NCBI RefSeq assembly: GCF_050947875.1
Contig: NC_134568.1
Location: 254,765,778-254,829,777 of the forward strand
DNA from: Dermacentor variabilis
Taxonomy: Eukaryota > Arthropoda > Arachnida > Ixodida > Ixodidae
DNA: 64,000 nucleotides
Direction of reading: 5' to 3'
A program made the translations under genes and the position numbers. Below the pieces are notes generated by a model. It did no database searches. It was not told where the DNA came from and worked only from the letters and a program-made list of their open reading frames with translations. How positions within the stretch are numbered: the stretch's first letter is position 1; each line of letters opens with the position of its first letter. This document shows, piece after piece, positions 43,051-54,929 of the stretch.

Positions 43051-45545
43051 CGAAAGTCTTCCATGAAGACATGGAATCGGCGTTGGGTAAAGTCAAAACA
43101 ATATACACTATACTGATGGGCAACTTCAATGCCAGGGTTGGCAAGAAGCAAGCTGGAGACACGTCAGTGGGGGAATATGGCATAGGCTCTAGGAATAGCA
43201 GGGGAGAGTTATTAGTAGAGTTTGCAGAACATAATAATATGCGGATAATGAATACCTTCTTCCGCAAGCGGGTTAGCCGAAAGTGGACGTGGAGGAGCCC
43301 GAATGGCAAGACTAGAAATGAAATAGACTTCATACTCTGCGCTAACCCTGTCATCATACAAGATGTGGACGTGCTCGGCAAGGTGCGCTCCAGTGACCAT
43401 AGGATGGTAAGAACTCGAATTAGCCTAGATTTGAGAAGGGAACGGAAGAAACTGGTACATAAGAAGCCAATCAATGAGTTAACGGTAAGAGGGAAACTAG
43501 AGGAATTCGGGATCAAGCTACAGAACAGGTATTCGGCTTTAACTCAGGAAGAGGACCTCAGTGTTGAAGCAATGAACGACTATCTCATGGGAACCATTAA
43601 GGAGTGCGCAATAGAAGTCGGTGGTAACTCCGTTAGACAGGAAACCAGTAAGCTATCGCAGGAGACGAAAGATCTGATCAAGAAACGCCAATGTATGAAA
43701 GCCTCTAACCTTACAGCTAGAATAGAACTGGCAGAACTTTCTAAGTTAATCAACAAGCGTAAGACAGCTGACATAAGGAAGTATAATATGGATAGAATTG
43801 AACATGCTCTCAGGAACGCAGGAAGCCTAAATACAGTGAAGAAGAAACTAGAAATAGGCAACAATCAGATGTATGCGTTAAGAGACAAAGCTGGCAATAT
43901 CATTACTAATATAGATGAGATAGTTCAAGTGGCTGAGGAGTTCTATAGAGATTTATACAGTACCAGTGGCACCCACGACGATAATGTGAGAGATAATAGT
44001 CTAGATGAATTTGAAATACCACAAGTAACGCCGAAAGAAGTAAAGAACGCCTTGGGAGCTACGAAAAGGGGGAAGGCTGCTGGGGATGATCAGGTAATAG
44101 CAGATTTGTTGAAAGATGGTGGGTACATTGTTCTAGAAATACTAGCCACCCTACATACGCAATGCCTCATGACCTCGATCGTACCGGAATCTTGGAAGAA
44201 CGATAACATAATCCTAATCCATAAGAAAGGAGACGCCAAAGACTTGAATAATTATAGACCGATCAGCTTACTGTCAGTTGCCTACAAACTATTTACTAAG
44301 GTAATCGCAAATAGAATCAGGAACACCTTAGGCTTCTGTCAAGCAAAGGACCAGGCAGGATTCCGTAAAGGCTACTCAACAATAGACCATATTCACACTA
44401 TCAATCAGGTCATAGAGAAATGTGCGGAATATAACCAACCCTTATATATAGCTTTCATTGATTACGAGAAAGCGTTTGATTCTGTCGAAACCTCAGCAGT
44501 CATGGAGGCATTACGGAAGCAGAGTGTAGACGAGCCATATGTAAAAATACTGAACGATATATATAGCGACTCCACAGCCACCGTAGTCCTCCATAAAGAA
44601 AGCAACAAAATCCCAATAAAGAAAGGCGTCAGGCAGGGAGATACGATCTCTCCAATGCTATTCACAGCGTGTTTACAGGAGGTATTTAGAAACCTGGATT
44701 GGGAAGAATTGGGGATAAGAGTTAATGGAGAATACCTTAGTAACTTGCGATTCGCTGATGAAATTCGCCTTGCTTAGTAACACAGGGGACCAATTGCAAT
44801 GCATGCTCACTGACCTGGAGAGGCAAAGCAGAAGGGTGGGTCTAAAAATTAATCCGAAGAAAACTACAGTTATGTTTAACAGTCTCTGAAGAGAACAGCA
44901 GTTTACGATAGGTAGCGAGGCACTGGAAATGGTATGGGAATACATCGACTTAGGGCAGGTAGTGACCATGAGACTGAAATAATCAGAAGAATAAGAATGG
45001 GCAGGGGTGCGTTTGGCAGGCATTCTCAAATCATGAAGAGCAGGTTGCCACTATTCCTCAAGAAAGAGTATATAACAGCTGTGTCTTACCAGTACTCGCG
45101 TATCGGGCAGAAACCTGGAGACTTACGAAAAGGGTTCTGCTTCAATTGAGGACGACGCAACGAGCTATGGAAAAAAGAATGATGGGTGTAACGTTAAGGG
45201 ATAAGAAAAGAGCAGATTGGGTGAGGGAACAAACGCGAGTTAATGACATCTTAGTTGAAATCAAGAAAAAGAAATGGGGGGGGGGGCATGGGCAGGACAT
45301 GCAATGAGGAGGGAAGATAACCGATGGTCATTAAGGGTTACGGACTGGATTCCAAGGGAAGGGAAGCGTAGCAGGGGGCGGCAGAAGGTTAGGTGGGCGG
45401 ACGACATTAAGAAGTTTGTAGGGACAACATGGCCACAATTAGTACATGACCTGGGGATGACCGGGGCAGCACGCTGCAATGACGCTCCTCTGTGGTTCAT
45501 TCGATGTGAAGTTGCCTTAGAAACGCATAGCATTAACTTCAGTGC
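43051..45545 (+). mobile_element. RTE-like non-LTR retrotransposon, 5'-truncated and inactivated
   Basis: It contains the second half of an endonuclease, a nearly whole reverse transcriptase (43071-44777), a frameshifted RT thumb (44771-44890), and a C-terminal domain read at 45274-45555 (GHAMRREDNRWSLRVTDWIP with RGRQKVRWADDI). Such proteins are abundant in tick assemblies. Several stops lie between 44890 and 45270. Confidence 0.85.
43071..44777 (+). pseudogene. Endonuclease-reverse transcriptase ORF of the RTE-like LINE
   Basis: 568 residues remain open. The endonuclease part (about residues 1-125) has MGNFNARVG, where the family has GDFN, plus NEIDFIL and SSDHRMV. The RT follows with NYRPISLLSVAYKLFTKVIA (about residue 400), AGFRKGYST, FIDYEKAFDSV and KGVRQGDTISPMLF. 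It ends in FADEIRLA and a stop, where the family has the catalytic FADD and goes on. A one-base shift just there explains the stop, because the expected LSNTGDQL continues in the next frame. Loss of one Asp in each catalytic site plus the frameshift makes it inactive. Confidence 0.9.
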
Positions 45546-45834
45546 ATTTGGGTAGACGCCTAGAGTGTCTGGGTTACAAAACGTTCACTCTGGGAATCGC
45601 CTTGGAGGGGTCCTTGCCGCACAGTGACCCTTTTATTCGACGGTCGGCGCTGTCATCACCCACTTACCCGAGTCGAGGTGGATTGTCGAGGGGAGAAGTG
45701 CGTGCGGCTGCTTCGCACTCTGCACTTGCTTCGGGCCCGTCTTGCGCAGCAGCTCGCGTCTTGCTCTTGGTGTGCAATGCCCCTGAGCTCCCCGCAGGCT
45801 GTCTCGATTTACGCAATCGCCGGGACGAGCCCAT

Positions 45835-46240
45835 GAGCACCGAAAATACGGCACAGATAGGTGTACTGTCTGCCCGGTTAAACGATGCTGAGAATAGATC
45901 CAGAAGAAATAAGATTGTTTTCTGCAGCATCGAAGATAAACCGAAAGAATTATGGTCTGATTCTGAGGAAATCATTATTGCACATTGTAAACAATATTTA
46001 GATGTGCAAATAGAACCGCGTGATATTGAGCGTGCACATCGCATTGGGTCTTTCCGAACTGGAAAGTGCAGGCCTGTAATTCCGAGGTTTGCTCAATTTA
46101 AAGGCAAAGATCATGCCCTTTCTTCGGCTCGGAAGTTCAAAGATGCGAGCTATGCCGTTGCACAAGATCTCGCCCCAAGCACGCGCCTCGCCCAGAAACG
46201 CCTCATCGAGTTTGGAAGGGCCCGTATGTCTTACTACTAA
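45835..46240 (+). CDS. LINE ORF1 protein (L1ORF1-like, transposase_22 type)
   Basis: From M at 45835 the protein is 134 residues, starting MSTENTAQIGVLSARLND. The signature region AENRSRRNKIVFCSIEDKPK with IERAHRIGSFRTGKCRPVI is typical of LINE ORF1 RNA-binding proteins with a short coiled coil before an RRM-like fold. The same frame is open from 45542, but the upstream part has no ORF1 character. I chose this ATG because the conserved region starts within 15 residues of it. ORF1 usually coats LINE RNA and acts as a chaperone. It ends in MSYY and may be complete or slightly short. Confidence 0.75.
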
Positions 46241-46319
46241 CAGAAACGTGGCATCACACATCAATCGACGATACCGAAATTCTCCCTTGCCTCTCGCATT
46301 TTGACATTTTCCGAAAACA

Positions 46320-47111
46320 TAGACCCGATAACTTGCGCGGTAGGGGTGTATTAATCGCCACTAAGCGGAACCTACTTTGTTCGCTTGTAAACCTCTCTTT
46401 ACAACAGGAAATGATTTGGATTCGATGCATTTCTACACACCCGCACATTCTGATTGGTATTTGCTATATCGGTTCCCTAGTGCCGACAGTTGTTTTACGC
46501 CTTTACTTCATGAAGCCTTAAATACGTTAAGAAAAACATATTCGAACAGTCCTGTCCTTCTGTTTGGCGATTTTAATTTTCCAACTATTGATTGGTCCGA
46601 TCGTGCCTCTACATTATCTAAAATCAGCCCCGCTAGAGATTTCTTAAACACGTGTATAACATTCGGCTTAACGCAGCTCGTCACTGACTCAACACGCGTT
46701 ACTGCTCACTCGTCCAATGTTTCAGTTCTTGTAGTAACAACTCACCCTGATAACTTTACCGCTGTCACGTTATTGCGCGGTATGAGTGACCACCTGACAG
46801 TACACATTTTGTTTCATTGCAACGTACTAAAGAAACAAAAGAATCGAAGAACGCTTACACTCTATGATAAAGGGGACTTTGTCAGCATGAACCGAGCATT
46901 ACCTCAGTACTTCGATACGTTCGTCGCTAACTTTCCTCTAAATTCTCTCGAGTCGGAGTGGCTGCTCTTCAAAGCAGAGATGCATCGCCTTATATGTATT
47001 TACATTGCTACTATTACAATAACAGAAATAAGAGCATCACCATGGTTTAACGTATCCCTTAAACGAGCAAATAAGAAAAAAACGGCTGTTTCGATCAGCC
47101 AAACGATCTAA
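46320..47111 (+). pseudogene. LINE ORF2 endonuclease (CR1/L2 type)
   Basis: A 244-residue frame from 46377 includes LLFGDFNFPTIDWSDRAST, the GDFN motif followed by the PxIDW typical of CR1/L2 endonucleases, then FLNTCITFGLTQLVTDSTRV and the catalytic GMSDHLTV. The first part of the endonuclease lies in other frames upstream (IWIRCISTHPHILIGICY in the frame of 46333). The family nicks target DNA before reverse transcription. Confidence 0.82.
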
Positions 47112-47276
47112 TTCTTCTTCCACATGGCAGAAGTATTACGCAGTCGAGAAAGAATATGACAGGTTAACCTCTAAAACTCAACAAAAGGTTCTTTCTACCA
47201 CTTTACCAGCTACGCTACAAACTAACCCGAAGCGATTTTGGAAAACTATTAATCCTAATCAATGGAATGAGATTTC
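47093..47276 (+). repeat. Left arm of a 184-bp inverted duplication inside the LINE
   Basis: Native LINE sequence between endonuclease and RT. Its reverse complement recurs at 47711-47894 with only a few mismatches, 434 bp downstream. Confidence 0.92.
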
Positions 47277-48850
47277 ACTTAACAATAGCTCCGGACTTCA
47301 GATCCCTGAGACTGAGGTTGCAGATCTTAACACAACATTTAGTTCGGTTTTTACTAATGAATTACGTGACGGCTTGCCCGATCCACCATACTTCGCGTAT
47401 CTGCTCATGCAAAATATCACATTCGATCCCATCGGCATTGTCAAAGTAATTGAATCATTGAAGAACTCGTCATCCACGGCAGTAGACGGCATCATTGCCA
47501 AAGTAGTAGAAAACACTAAACATGTGTGTAGCCTGTTTTTATCATTCATATTCCAGGAATCGCTTAACAGCGCTTCAATTCCATATGACTGGCAGGTGGG
47601 CAAGGTCATCCCAGTCTTCAAGAAAGGAAGCCGATCATTACCGAGTAGTTACCTCCCTAGTTCCATAACAAGCGTGTCTTGTAAAATAATAGAACATATT
47701 CGAAATAATCGAAATCTCATTCCATTGAATAGGATTAATAGTTTTCCAAATTCGCTTCGGGTTAGTTTGTAGCGTAGCTGGTAAAGTGGTACAAAGAAAC
47801 TTTTGTTGAGCTTTAGAGGTTAATCTGTCATATTCTTTATCGACTGCGTAATACTTCTGCCATGTGGAAGAAGAATTAGATCGTTTGGCTGATCAATATA
47901 CTCGCAAATTGATAACTTCCCAACATCCGTCAATTTTTTTCACCCAAGTCAACATGGTTTCCGCAAAACTTATTCCTGTGACACCCAATTTGCTCTTTTC
48001 TTGCACGACTTACATTTAAACCTAGATCGTAACATCCCGGCTGACACAATATTTTTAGATTTTGAAAAAGTGTTCGATAAGGTCCCCCATGGTCGTCTCT
48101 TAATAAAATTATCCCGTCTTAACATTCATCCTTGTGTTCTAAGCTGGATTCAAGGGTTTTCAACCGTCAGCAGTTCGTATACGCTAACTCACACTCTTCA
48201 TCCTTAACACCCGTGCTTTCAGGCGTGCCTCAAGGCACCGTACTTGGTCTCCTCCTTTTCTTAACATACATCAGTGACCTGCCTTGTAATATTTCTTCTC
48301 ATATCCGACTCTTTGCAGATGATTATATGGTTTATCGAGCAGTTACTATAATCCCAGCGACCATTTGGCGGCACAAAATGACCTATCGCGCATGCAGAAC
48401 TTGTGTAACACTTGGCTCATGTCACTGAATGTAGCTGAAACCGTGTTAATAATGTCTATTCATCGTCGTCGTAATTATGATTTGTCTAATTATAGCATTT
48501 ATAACATGCAGATTGCAACAACTGATTCATTCAAATATCTTGGTCGGTATATCTCGCGTGACTTAACTTGGACCACATATCTTAACCACATAATAAATTC
48601 CGCTAATCGTACTCTAGGTTATCTACGCCGTAACCTTTTCCTCGCTCTCCCCTCTATTAAACAACTTGCTTTTCTAACCTTTGGGCAGCCCACGCTGGAG
48701 TATGCCGATGCTATTTTTGACCCCCACCACAATAACCTTATTAAAGCCCTCTGGTCGGTTCATAACCGCGCGACACGATTTATTCTGTCAACTTATTCGT
48801 ACCCCCCCCCCCCCCCAATTCAAGCATCTCAGCACTATAAGCCCAAATAA
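47267..48850 (+). pseudogene. LINE ORF2 reverse transcriptase (CR1/L2 type, broken)
   Basis: Readings in three frames follow the RT order: IESLKNSSSTAVDGIIAKVV, WQVGKVIPVFKKGSRS, IIEHI, then after the inverted duplication NMVSAKLIPVTPNL in a shifted frame, LDFEKVFDKVPHGRLLIKLS (box A), SGVPQGTVLGLLLFLTYISD (box B), RLFADDYMVYRAV (active site, FADD intact), FKYLGRYISRDLTW, and a thumb ending RATRFILSTYS. At least four frame breaks exist. A poly-C run at 48801 marks one of them. Confidence 0.85.
47711..47894 (-). repeat. Right arm of the 184-bp inverted duplication
   Basis: The reverse complement of 47093-47276 (for example TCGTTTGGCTGATC at its end against GATCAGCCAAACGA at the start of the left arm). 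It sits between the RT reading IIEHI and the continuation starting AATATACTCGCAAATTG, so it was added to the element and interrupts RT. Confidence 0.92.
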
Positions 48851-49345
48851 ACTTACCCCCTCTAACCTCACGCCGTAGAATTGCACCGCCTTAACCTTTT
48901 GCATAAATTTTTCCATTCTTTACCTTTTGACAACCCATAGATAAAAAGAGCGCATCGCATTGCCCGCACCAGTCACTCTAACAAAGTATATCCCCCACAA
49001 GCCCATACCATGACTTTTCAGCAATCATTGTTTCTGCGCACAACACGGGACGGAATGGCCTGCCCACCGAAGTTGCCACTATCATCGACCCACGTGCATT
49101 CAAGCGGCTTATCGAAAATATCCCTTTGTAATTTGTTGTATCTTTCTTTTTCACCAACCCCCCACTCCCTCATGTAATGCCTCAACAAGAGACATTTGAG
49201 GAACTAACTAAATAAATAAATAAATAAATAAATCACGCAAGACGACAGCAGCCGGCAAAGTAGGAGAAAGAGGCAATTGAAGCTTAATTCTGCATAAGCG
49301 CACCGCGTGGTTATGCTAAACTCGTTGCCATAACAGGCTATATAC

Positions 49346-49583
49346 ACCCGCCGTGGCGGCGTAATGACTTCGATGTTGCGCTGCTAAGCCCGAAAGCGCA
49401 GCATCGAATCCCGGCCGCGGCGGCCGCATTTCGATGGGGGCGGATTGCGAAAACGCTCGGGTATCGTGCGTTGGGTGTACGTTAAAGAATGTCACGTGGT
49501 AAAAATTAATCCGTAGTCCACCACTACAGTTCGCCTCATAATCATATATCGTGGTTTTGACTCGTAGAACCCAAACATTCAAT
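49346..49583 (+). mobile_element. tRNA-derived SINE, diverged subfamily
   Basis: The head ACCCGCCGTGGCGGCGTAAT, B box GCATCGAATCCCGGCC, body GGTGTACGTTAAAGAA and tail region are all present. The body has CGGGTATCGTGCGTTGG where the copy at 25471 has CTGTGTACTTAGATTTA, a difference shared with the copy at 60512, so at least two subfamilies exist here. Confidence 0.82.
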
Positions 49584-49599
49584 GTTAATAACATGCTCC

Positions 49600-51080
49600 T
49601 TAGTACTCAACTGCGGGACACTTTCCGTAACTGATTGTATACTGGGAACACGTTATGTTTTTATTTGGCCCTAAATCACTGCCAGTCCTTGCTTAGGTGC
49701 GGAACATGTGTGCTAGAGAAGCACATGCTACTTATTCTCGTAGTTTTAGGGCATACTGAGAAAGGGTGGCAGTTTGATTGCTATAATAATGTTGTTTCGC
49801 GACACTTTTGTCGTGTGGGGTGTTGACAATGAGCGCAACGACCAACAACACAGCTGGATTTTCGAGGTAGAGCTATCTTCCTTAAATTGCGATAATGAAT
49901 TAAGGGCAGTGTTGAAAAACATAGCACGTTCGATTCGGCACTGCATACATTATGTGCGATCTCCATGTCTTCTCAATCTTGCATGAAAACAGCACGCTGT
50001 GAAAGTAACGTCGATAATCGGGTCGAGCTCTGCTTGGCTTTTCTAGTCAAATTAATGGAATATAACCGCGCAGTCCGCAAAAGTTGCTTGGAGGAATCAA
50101 TCGGCAAGCACACTCACACGATCGCTAATCAGGACAAACAATATCCTTTCTCCGAGGCGGTTGCAACCATGGGTCGTTATCAGACAGCACCCATTCAATT
50201 ATGCAAGGCTTATCTCCAGCGGCAGTCGTGCACGAGTGTCACGCTGAACACTTGATAGCGGGTTTTCCCGCCTCGAGTATGTTCGCGCATACGTCAGCAT
50301 TCCTCATCTTTCCACCTTAGCGAGATTATTGAAATCGATAGCGAAATTTCTGCCAAGTCTTTTTCAGGAATCAGAGAAAATTCCGAGCACTTTTGGGAAG
50401 GTCTCGTGGTTGTGCAGTGCCCCTACAAGAACATAGTTTGAAAATGCCTCATGCCGGTCGCGTCGTATCATGTTGTGTTGTGTTTGTGGTGCCGTGTTGG
50501 GAACTATATAAGCTTTCCCAACGAGAGCTCCAGGGGCGTCTGGACTGCGGTAAATGCGCGTTGCTGCCCGAAAAAGCTCTCTAAAAGCTCTCCGCCCTCT
50601 TTGTGACGGCGTTGGCGTGCGCAGTCAAGTTACGACATTTAAAACGCTAATTATTCGAGTTTTTTGTGTAAGTTCAAGAAAGCTTGATTATCTAGGTTGT
50701 CCCACAATGTTTACAATGTGCTTGAATACCGCCCAACTGGAGCAGTATTTTAGGCTGATTGCAACGTTATGGCTATATCTTTATTAACAGACCTACATCG
50801 GCACCAAGACAACACAACCTTATGACCAAAGGTGCCCAGGGATAGGTTTTTTACACAATTTCATTCCTGAATGAAAGGAATGAATGAAGTGAGCGCAGAA
50901 ATTGCGGCTCATCAGCCTTTCTAGCACGTTTCGAAGTATAACTCGATGTAACCTAAGTTCAACGAGCGTAACGATTAAAATGTGTGTCAGCGCTAGCGTC
51001 ACTTCTATTCGTTTCACGATTCACGTTTCACGGTTCCTTTCAGCGGTTCGCCGACTTTTGGTGTCGACTCGCAGTCAGAT
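49600..51080. other. Stretch with no recognised gene
   Basis: Frames of 60-96 residues match nothing I know. A TATATAAG at about 50506 is an isolated TATA-like motif without a credible gene after it. Confidence 0.35.
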
Positions 51081-51089
51081 CACAACGAG

Positions 51090-51495
51090 CTATGTGTGGG
51101 TTGGCAAGCGTTTGCCAGCTGCATCTGGGGGTAGCGAACTCTGCACCGTCTGCAGAGTACTAGACAATCGTCCACTATCTCAACTCAAAGCTTTAGGTCA
51201 GTACTCCTACAGAACTTCCGCGCTGAAGGCCTTACTCGCGTTAATAACGTTCCTGCGGTCTGCGGGGCTTCACGAAAGACTTTAAGAACGCCGCCCCCTA
51301 CCGCTCTGTAGCGTACGCGGATTGTTCGTGTTCGTCTCTATTTCGCTCTATCTCCCCCTTCCGCTCTCTTTCTCTTTTTATCCCCCTTCACCCGTCCCCC
51401 CGTGCAGGGTAGCCAAACGGAACTACCCCTGGGTGACCTCCCTGCCTTTTTATGCATACTTTTCTCTCTCTCTCTCTGTCTCTCTCTGCACCGTC
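51090..51495 (+). mobile_element. 5'-truncated LINE: C-terminus and 3' UTR
   Basis: The frame ends with LCTVCRVLDNRPLSQLKALG and LITFLRSAGLHERL before a stop at 51283, the terminal segment of RNase H-bearing LINE proteins (compare 56000-56140). The 3' UTR follows with GTGCAGGGTAGCCAAACGGA, then GGGTGACCTCCCTGCC and a CT repeat. Confidence 0.75.
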
Positions 51496-52210
51496 TACTC
51501 CTAATTAGTCACATGTGCTGAGTCGCTCTGACTTCTGTGATGTAGGGGCCGGAGTAATCACTCGTAAGTGCGTTAGACGTGCAGCAGTGGAATACCAACT
51601 AACCTGGTCTTATACGTTGTTATGGCGGAGTCATCACTTCGAAGACCCATCTTCTAAAGGCAGTAGAAGGACCTGTCCATCAGGGCATGTTCATCTGTAT
51701 TTCTCGAGGAGCGTGACGCACAGGCGTCGGTGACAAGTCTGGGAACGACGCGAACCCACCCTACGTACAATGGTTAAGTCTCCTGATGGTTGTCCAGTGA
51801 ACCTCTGCCAGAAAAGGAGGCCATGGACAAGCCAGTCAACTCGCAAGATTTGCGACGAATTAGCAAGCAGCCAGAACAAACGAACACAACTTCGTAGATT
51901 GTGGCTATTCCGTGAAGCCCTATTGGAAAGAGCAACCTACGGTCAACTGTGTGATCCGGGAGTAACCAAGGCGCCCGGAGAAAGTCTCCCGTTTGGAAAT
52001 CTGTTGCCCTTTTCCCCTCTCTCACGGGTGGGCGAGCGTGTAATAGGAGCAGGCAGGACATAATGACGACATGTGTGGCTGAGCTGATTAGCGGCGTCCA
52101 TCTCGCTACTGAGTAGTATACGATATAGCGAATTTTCAAGGTCCAAAAAAAAAAAGATTTGGTGGCAGTCTAGGTACAACTTTGACCTTATTATGCAAAT
52201 GAACACGTTA

Positions 52211-52988
52211 AGGCCGGGATACATGGCGCGTTTTTCTCGGCGAATTTCGCACAGCAGAAAACGCCGGCTGCGCGACGCGCAATTTCGGCTGGCTGGGGAT
52301 GCATGGAGCGAAAAAGCGGCGGATGCCGCCTCAGTGTGGCCAGACAAGGCAAAAGTGCTTTAGTCAAGATGAAATGCACAAATAAAGTTTATAGACCTTA
52401 GCTGTTTCTTTACAACGACAAAATACATAAGAAAAACCCTACAACTTTGTCTAAAGCTCCTTCAGTTGCTTTCAATAATGTATCAGTATCTTTTGTGCCT
52501 ATTTAGAGGAGAAATTGCGTTGGAAATAAGCGGTATGGCCACGCTGCGCGTAATTGGAAAACATTGGCGTGCAGACGTTTCTCCGTCTTCATATTCTTTG
52601 TAATATTTATAATCGACCCTTCCACTATCCCACAATATGATACGCTTATATACCGTGCAGATAAGCTTATCGTTAAATTCTACGCGAGCTGCCTTTGAAG
52701 TCATGGCCATCTCGCTAAAACAAAGTGCCAAGCCTGCGAACAGAGAAGCGCGCGCGCGAAAAGTATTTGCCGGTGAGGAATACGGAAGTGACGGAGGTGT
52801 CGGCCAGTGAGCCATGATTGGCTGCCCTTGCTGGCCGCTTCCGGCAACGTCCGACGACGCGCGTCAAATATCTGGCGGGTCCTGATCGGCGGTGGTGGGC
52901 GTTTTTCTCGACGCTGGGAGTCGAATGCGCGCAGTCGGGCGAAAATCGCAGACTTGCCTCCGTAAGAACGCTCCATGTATCCCGGCCT
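52211..52988. mobile_element. 778-bp TIR element with TTA target duplication (PIF/Harbinger-like)
   Basis: The left end AGGCCGGGATACATGGCGCG and the complement of the right end AGGCCGGGATACATGGAGCG are terminal repeats. TTA flanks both sides (52208-52210 and 52989-52991), the duplication typical of PIF/Harbinger elements. A second GATGCATGGAGCG motif lies 90 bp inside the left end. There is no transposase. An AATAAA at 52381 and short frames inside are not judged genes. Confidence 0.75.
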
Positions 52989-53349
52989 TTACTGCTTGCT
53001 TCTCCTCGGGACCCCAAGTGCCCTCCATCAGTGCGTCTCGGCATAAGTAGGCGGAAGACGGCGTGGGCAAGCGACCCATCCGTAGAGACGTACTGCCCCA
53101 CATCTCGAACAATAAATTTAACTGCAGAGCCAAACAAAGTTCGAATATCGGGCGAATTTCAGCTTAGTGAAAGTACCAGGTGATGAGCCATTCCCTAAAG
53201 CTGGGAAAACCCCCGCGAACGCTGGGGTCCTAAGCATTCTGAAGTCCTTACAAGAGAGCAGAACACCCGAAATCCATAGCGGCAGCCGGAACCTGAACTT
53301 TCACTAATATATATGGATACGCGTTCCTCAGAGTTCTAATCTATCGTAC

Positions 53350-54420
53350 ATGCCCACATTATTTCAATTACAGGCCGGTCTCTTCAGCATGTATCTCATT
53401 CAAGTTAGGTAAACTTATAATTTATTGCAATCTACTTGGTATTCTTTTTTTAAATCTAACTCCTTAGCAACTCCGGTGATTTCTCGACGATGAGGAATTT
53501 TCGCCTGCACTATTCGCCTTCATTAATGATTTATTTATTGCTATTCAGCAAGCGTGTATATTCATCGACATCGCTGAGACAATTGGTGCCGTATCACGAC
53601 AGCTAGTGTTGTTGAAACTTAATAAACTGACATTGCTTATAACGTTCTTTAAAAAATCAAGCATTATTTAGATGGTAGGACGCACAAGGCAACACATGTA
53701 TACTGAATGTGATTTCAGCTCACCTTCAGTAACTTCGGGCATTCCTGAAAGGTCTGTGTTGGGACCTCCACTTATTCTTGCTACATAAATAACCTCCCTG
53801 ATACTACTATCGTAAATATAAGGCATTTTTTTCTTGCGATGAGGGCTTACCTTCAGTCATAATGTTTGTGGTGTATTCTACGTGTGGTGTAAGTCATGTG
53901 TTGCATTTAAGTTCAAGTGATTTCCTCATGATTGTGCTATGTGCCGACAAACTTCTAGCATGTCTGGCACTTATAACCGTCAATCTAACTTTGATATAAT
54001 TTCTTCCAAATAGTGCAGCGATTTGCTTATGAATCTTAACACTAACAAATGTAAAAGAGGGTGACACGAACAATTAAACAGTCTCGCTCATTTACCTGTC
54101 ATTTTCGTAGCCTCCTCCTTCAGTCAGTCGAAAGATATAATATCCAGGTATTTATATAAGAACCTGTCATGGCGACAGAACGCTGAGTACTTTACCAACA
54201 ATACCAATACGTGCGTCGATTTTCTTCCAGAAATCTTCCCCTCAACTGTATTTCATTGACGACCCTGCTATATAAGACGCTCTAACGCTCTAAACTTGAT
54301 CACTTTTCAGACGTGCGGGGCCCGTCGTCTAGTTCGCATTCTGTGCTGGATCTGTACAGAATCATTCTGCTCGTTACATACTTTCACACCTAACCCGTTT
54401 AGCTATTGCATTATGCGTGA
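53350..54420 (+). pseudogene. Degraded CR1/L2-like LINE RT
   Basis: Weak but ordered readings: YFNYRPVSSACISFKLGKLI, LFAFINDLFIAIQQACIFID, VSRQLVLLKLNKLTLLITFF, VTSGIPERSVLGPPLI (decayed SGVPQGSVLGPLL), then YLYKNLSWRQNAEYFTNNTN (decayed YLGVYLTSNLSW region). Stops and frame changes are frequent. This is one of the older LINEs in the window. Confidence 0.7.
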
Positions 54421-54449
54421 TGGAAACGCCATACCACACCTCATCAGTG

Positions 54450-54570
54450 CAGCAGGGTGTCGAACCGAAACGGAACCGGAATTCTAGCCGGAACTGAACC
54501 CACACCCGAACCAATATTCTTAGAACGTGCCTGAGCCCCAACCGAACCTGAACCGAAAAAAAATAACGGC
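54450..54570. repeat. Cryptic CCGAAC/GGAACC-rich repeat
   Basis: AACCGAACC or AACCGGAA-type hexamers recur about a dozen times with interruptions. It is a low-complexity stretch after the LINE relic, perhaps its tail or independent expansion. Confidence 0.6.
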
Positions 54571-54929
54571 TACCGATTCGGTACATAATGATTCAAGCAT
54601 ATAGGGTACAAACTGGGGCTCAATACATAAGCGATTATTCAAAATAACTAGTTTTGTCTCGGCGCACTCCAGGAGAACATCGTATATGACTCACGAGTCG
54701 CGTTAAAGGGCCCCTCAACATATTGAGCTGACAAGCGCAGAGCATACAATGCGCGCTAACTATCGTGTCTGCAACGTATTACATCGCTACGCACCGCGCA
54801 AAGATCTAAAATTTCAAACCGAACGCCGTTTTTCCTTCTCCTCGCGGCCGCCGCGCTCCAAGCCGGACGGTGACGTAGTCGCGTCCGCAGTGTGACCCGA
54901 AATGCTCTTCGACAGCTGCAACGATTGTC

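Larger units (their letters stand above)
45560..49234 (+). mobile_element. Nearly full-length CR1/L2-like LINE
   Basis: The order is a GC-rich 5' region (45560-45830), ORF1 (45835), endonuclease (46377), RT (47267-48850), a C-terminal tail and an AAAT-repeat end (49203-49234). Total length is about 3.7 kb. ORF2 is broken by frameshifts, stops and an inverted duplication. The element begins right after the RTE-like LINE ends. Confidence 0.85.

Noticed and set aside
45542..45834. N-terminal extension of the LINE ORF1 frame
   Set aside because: The first 98 codons lack ORF1 character and lie in the GC-rich 5' region. The ATG at 45835 directly precedes the conserved part.
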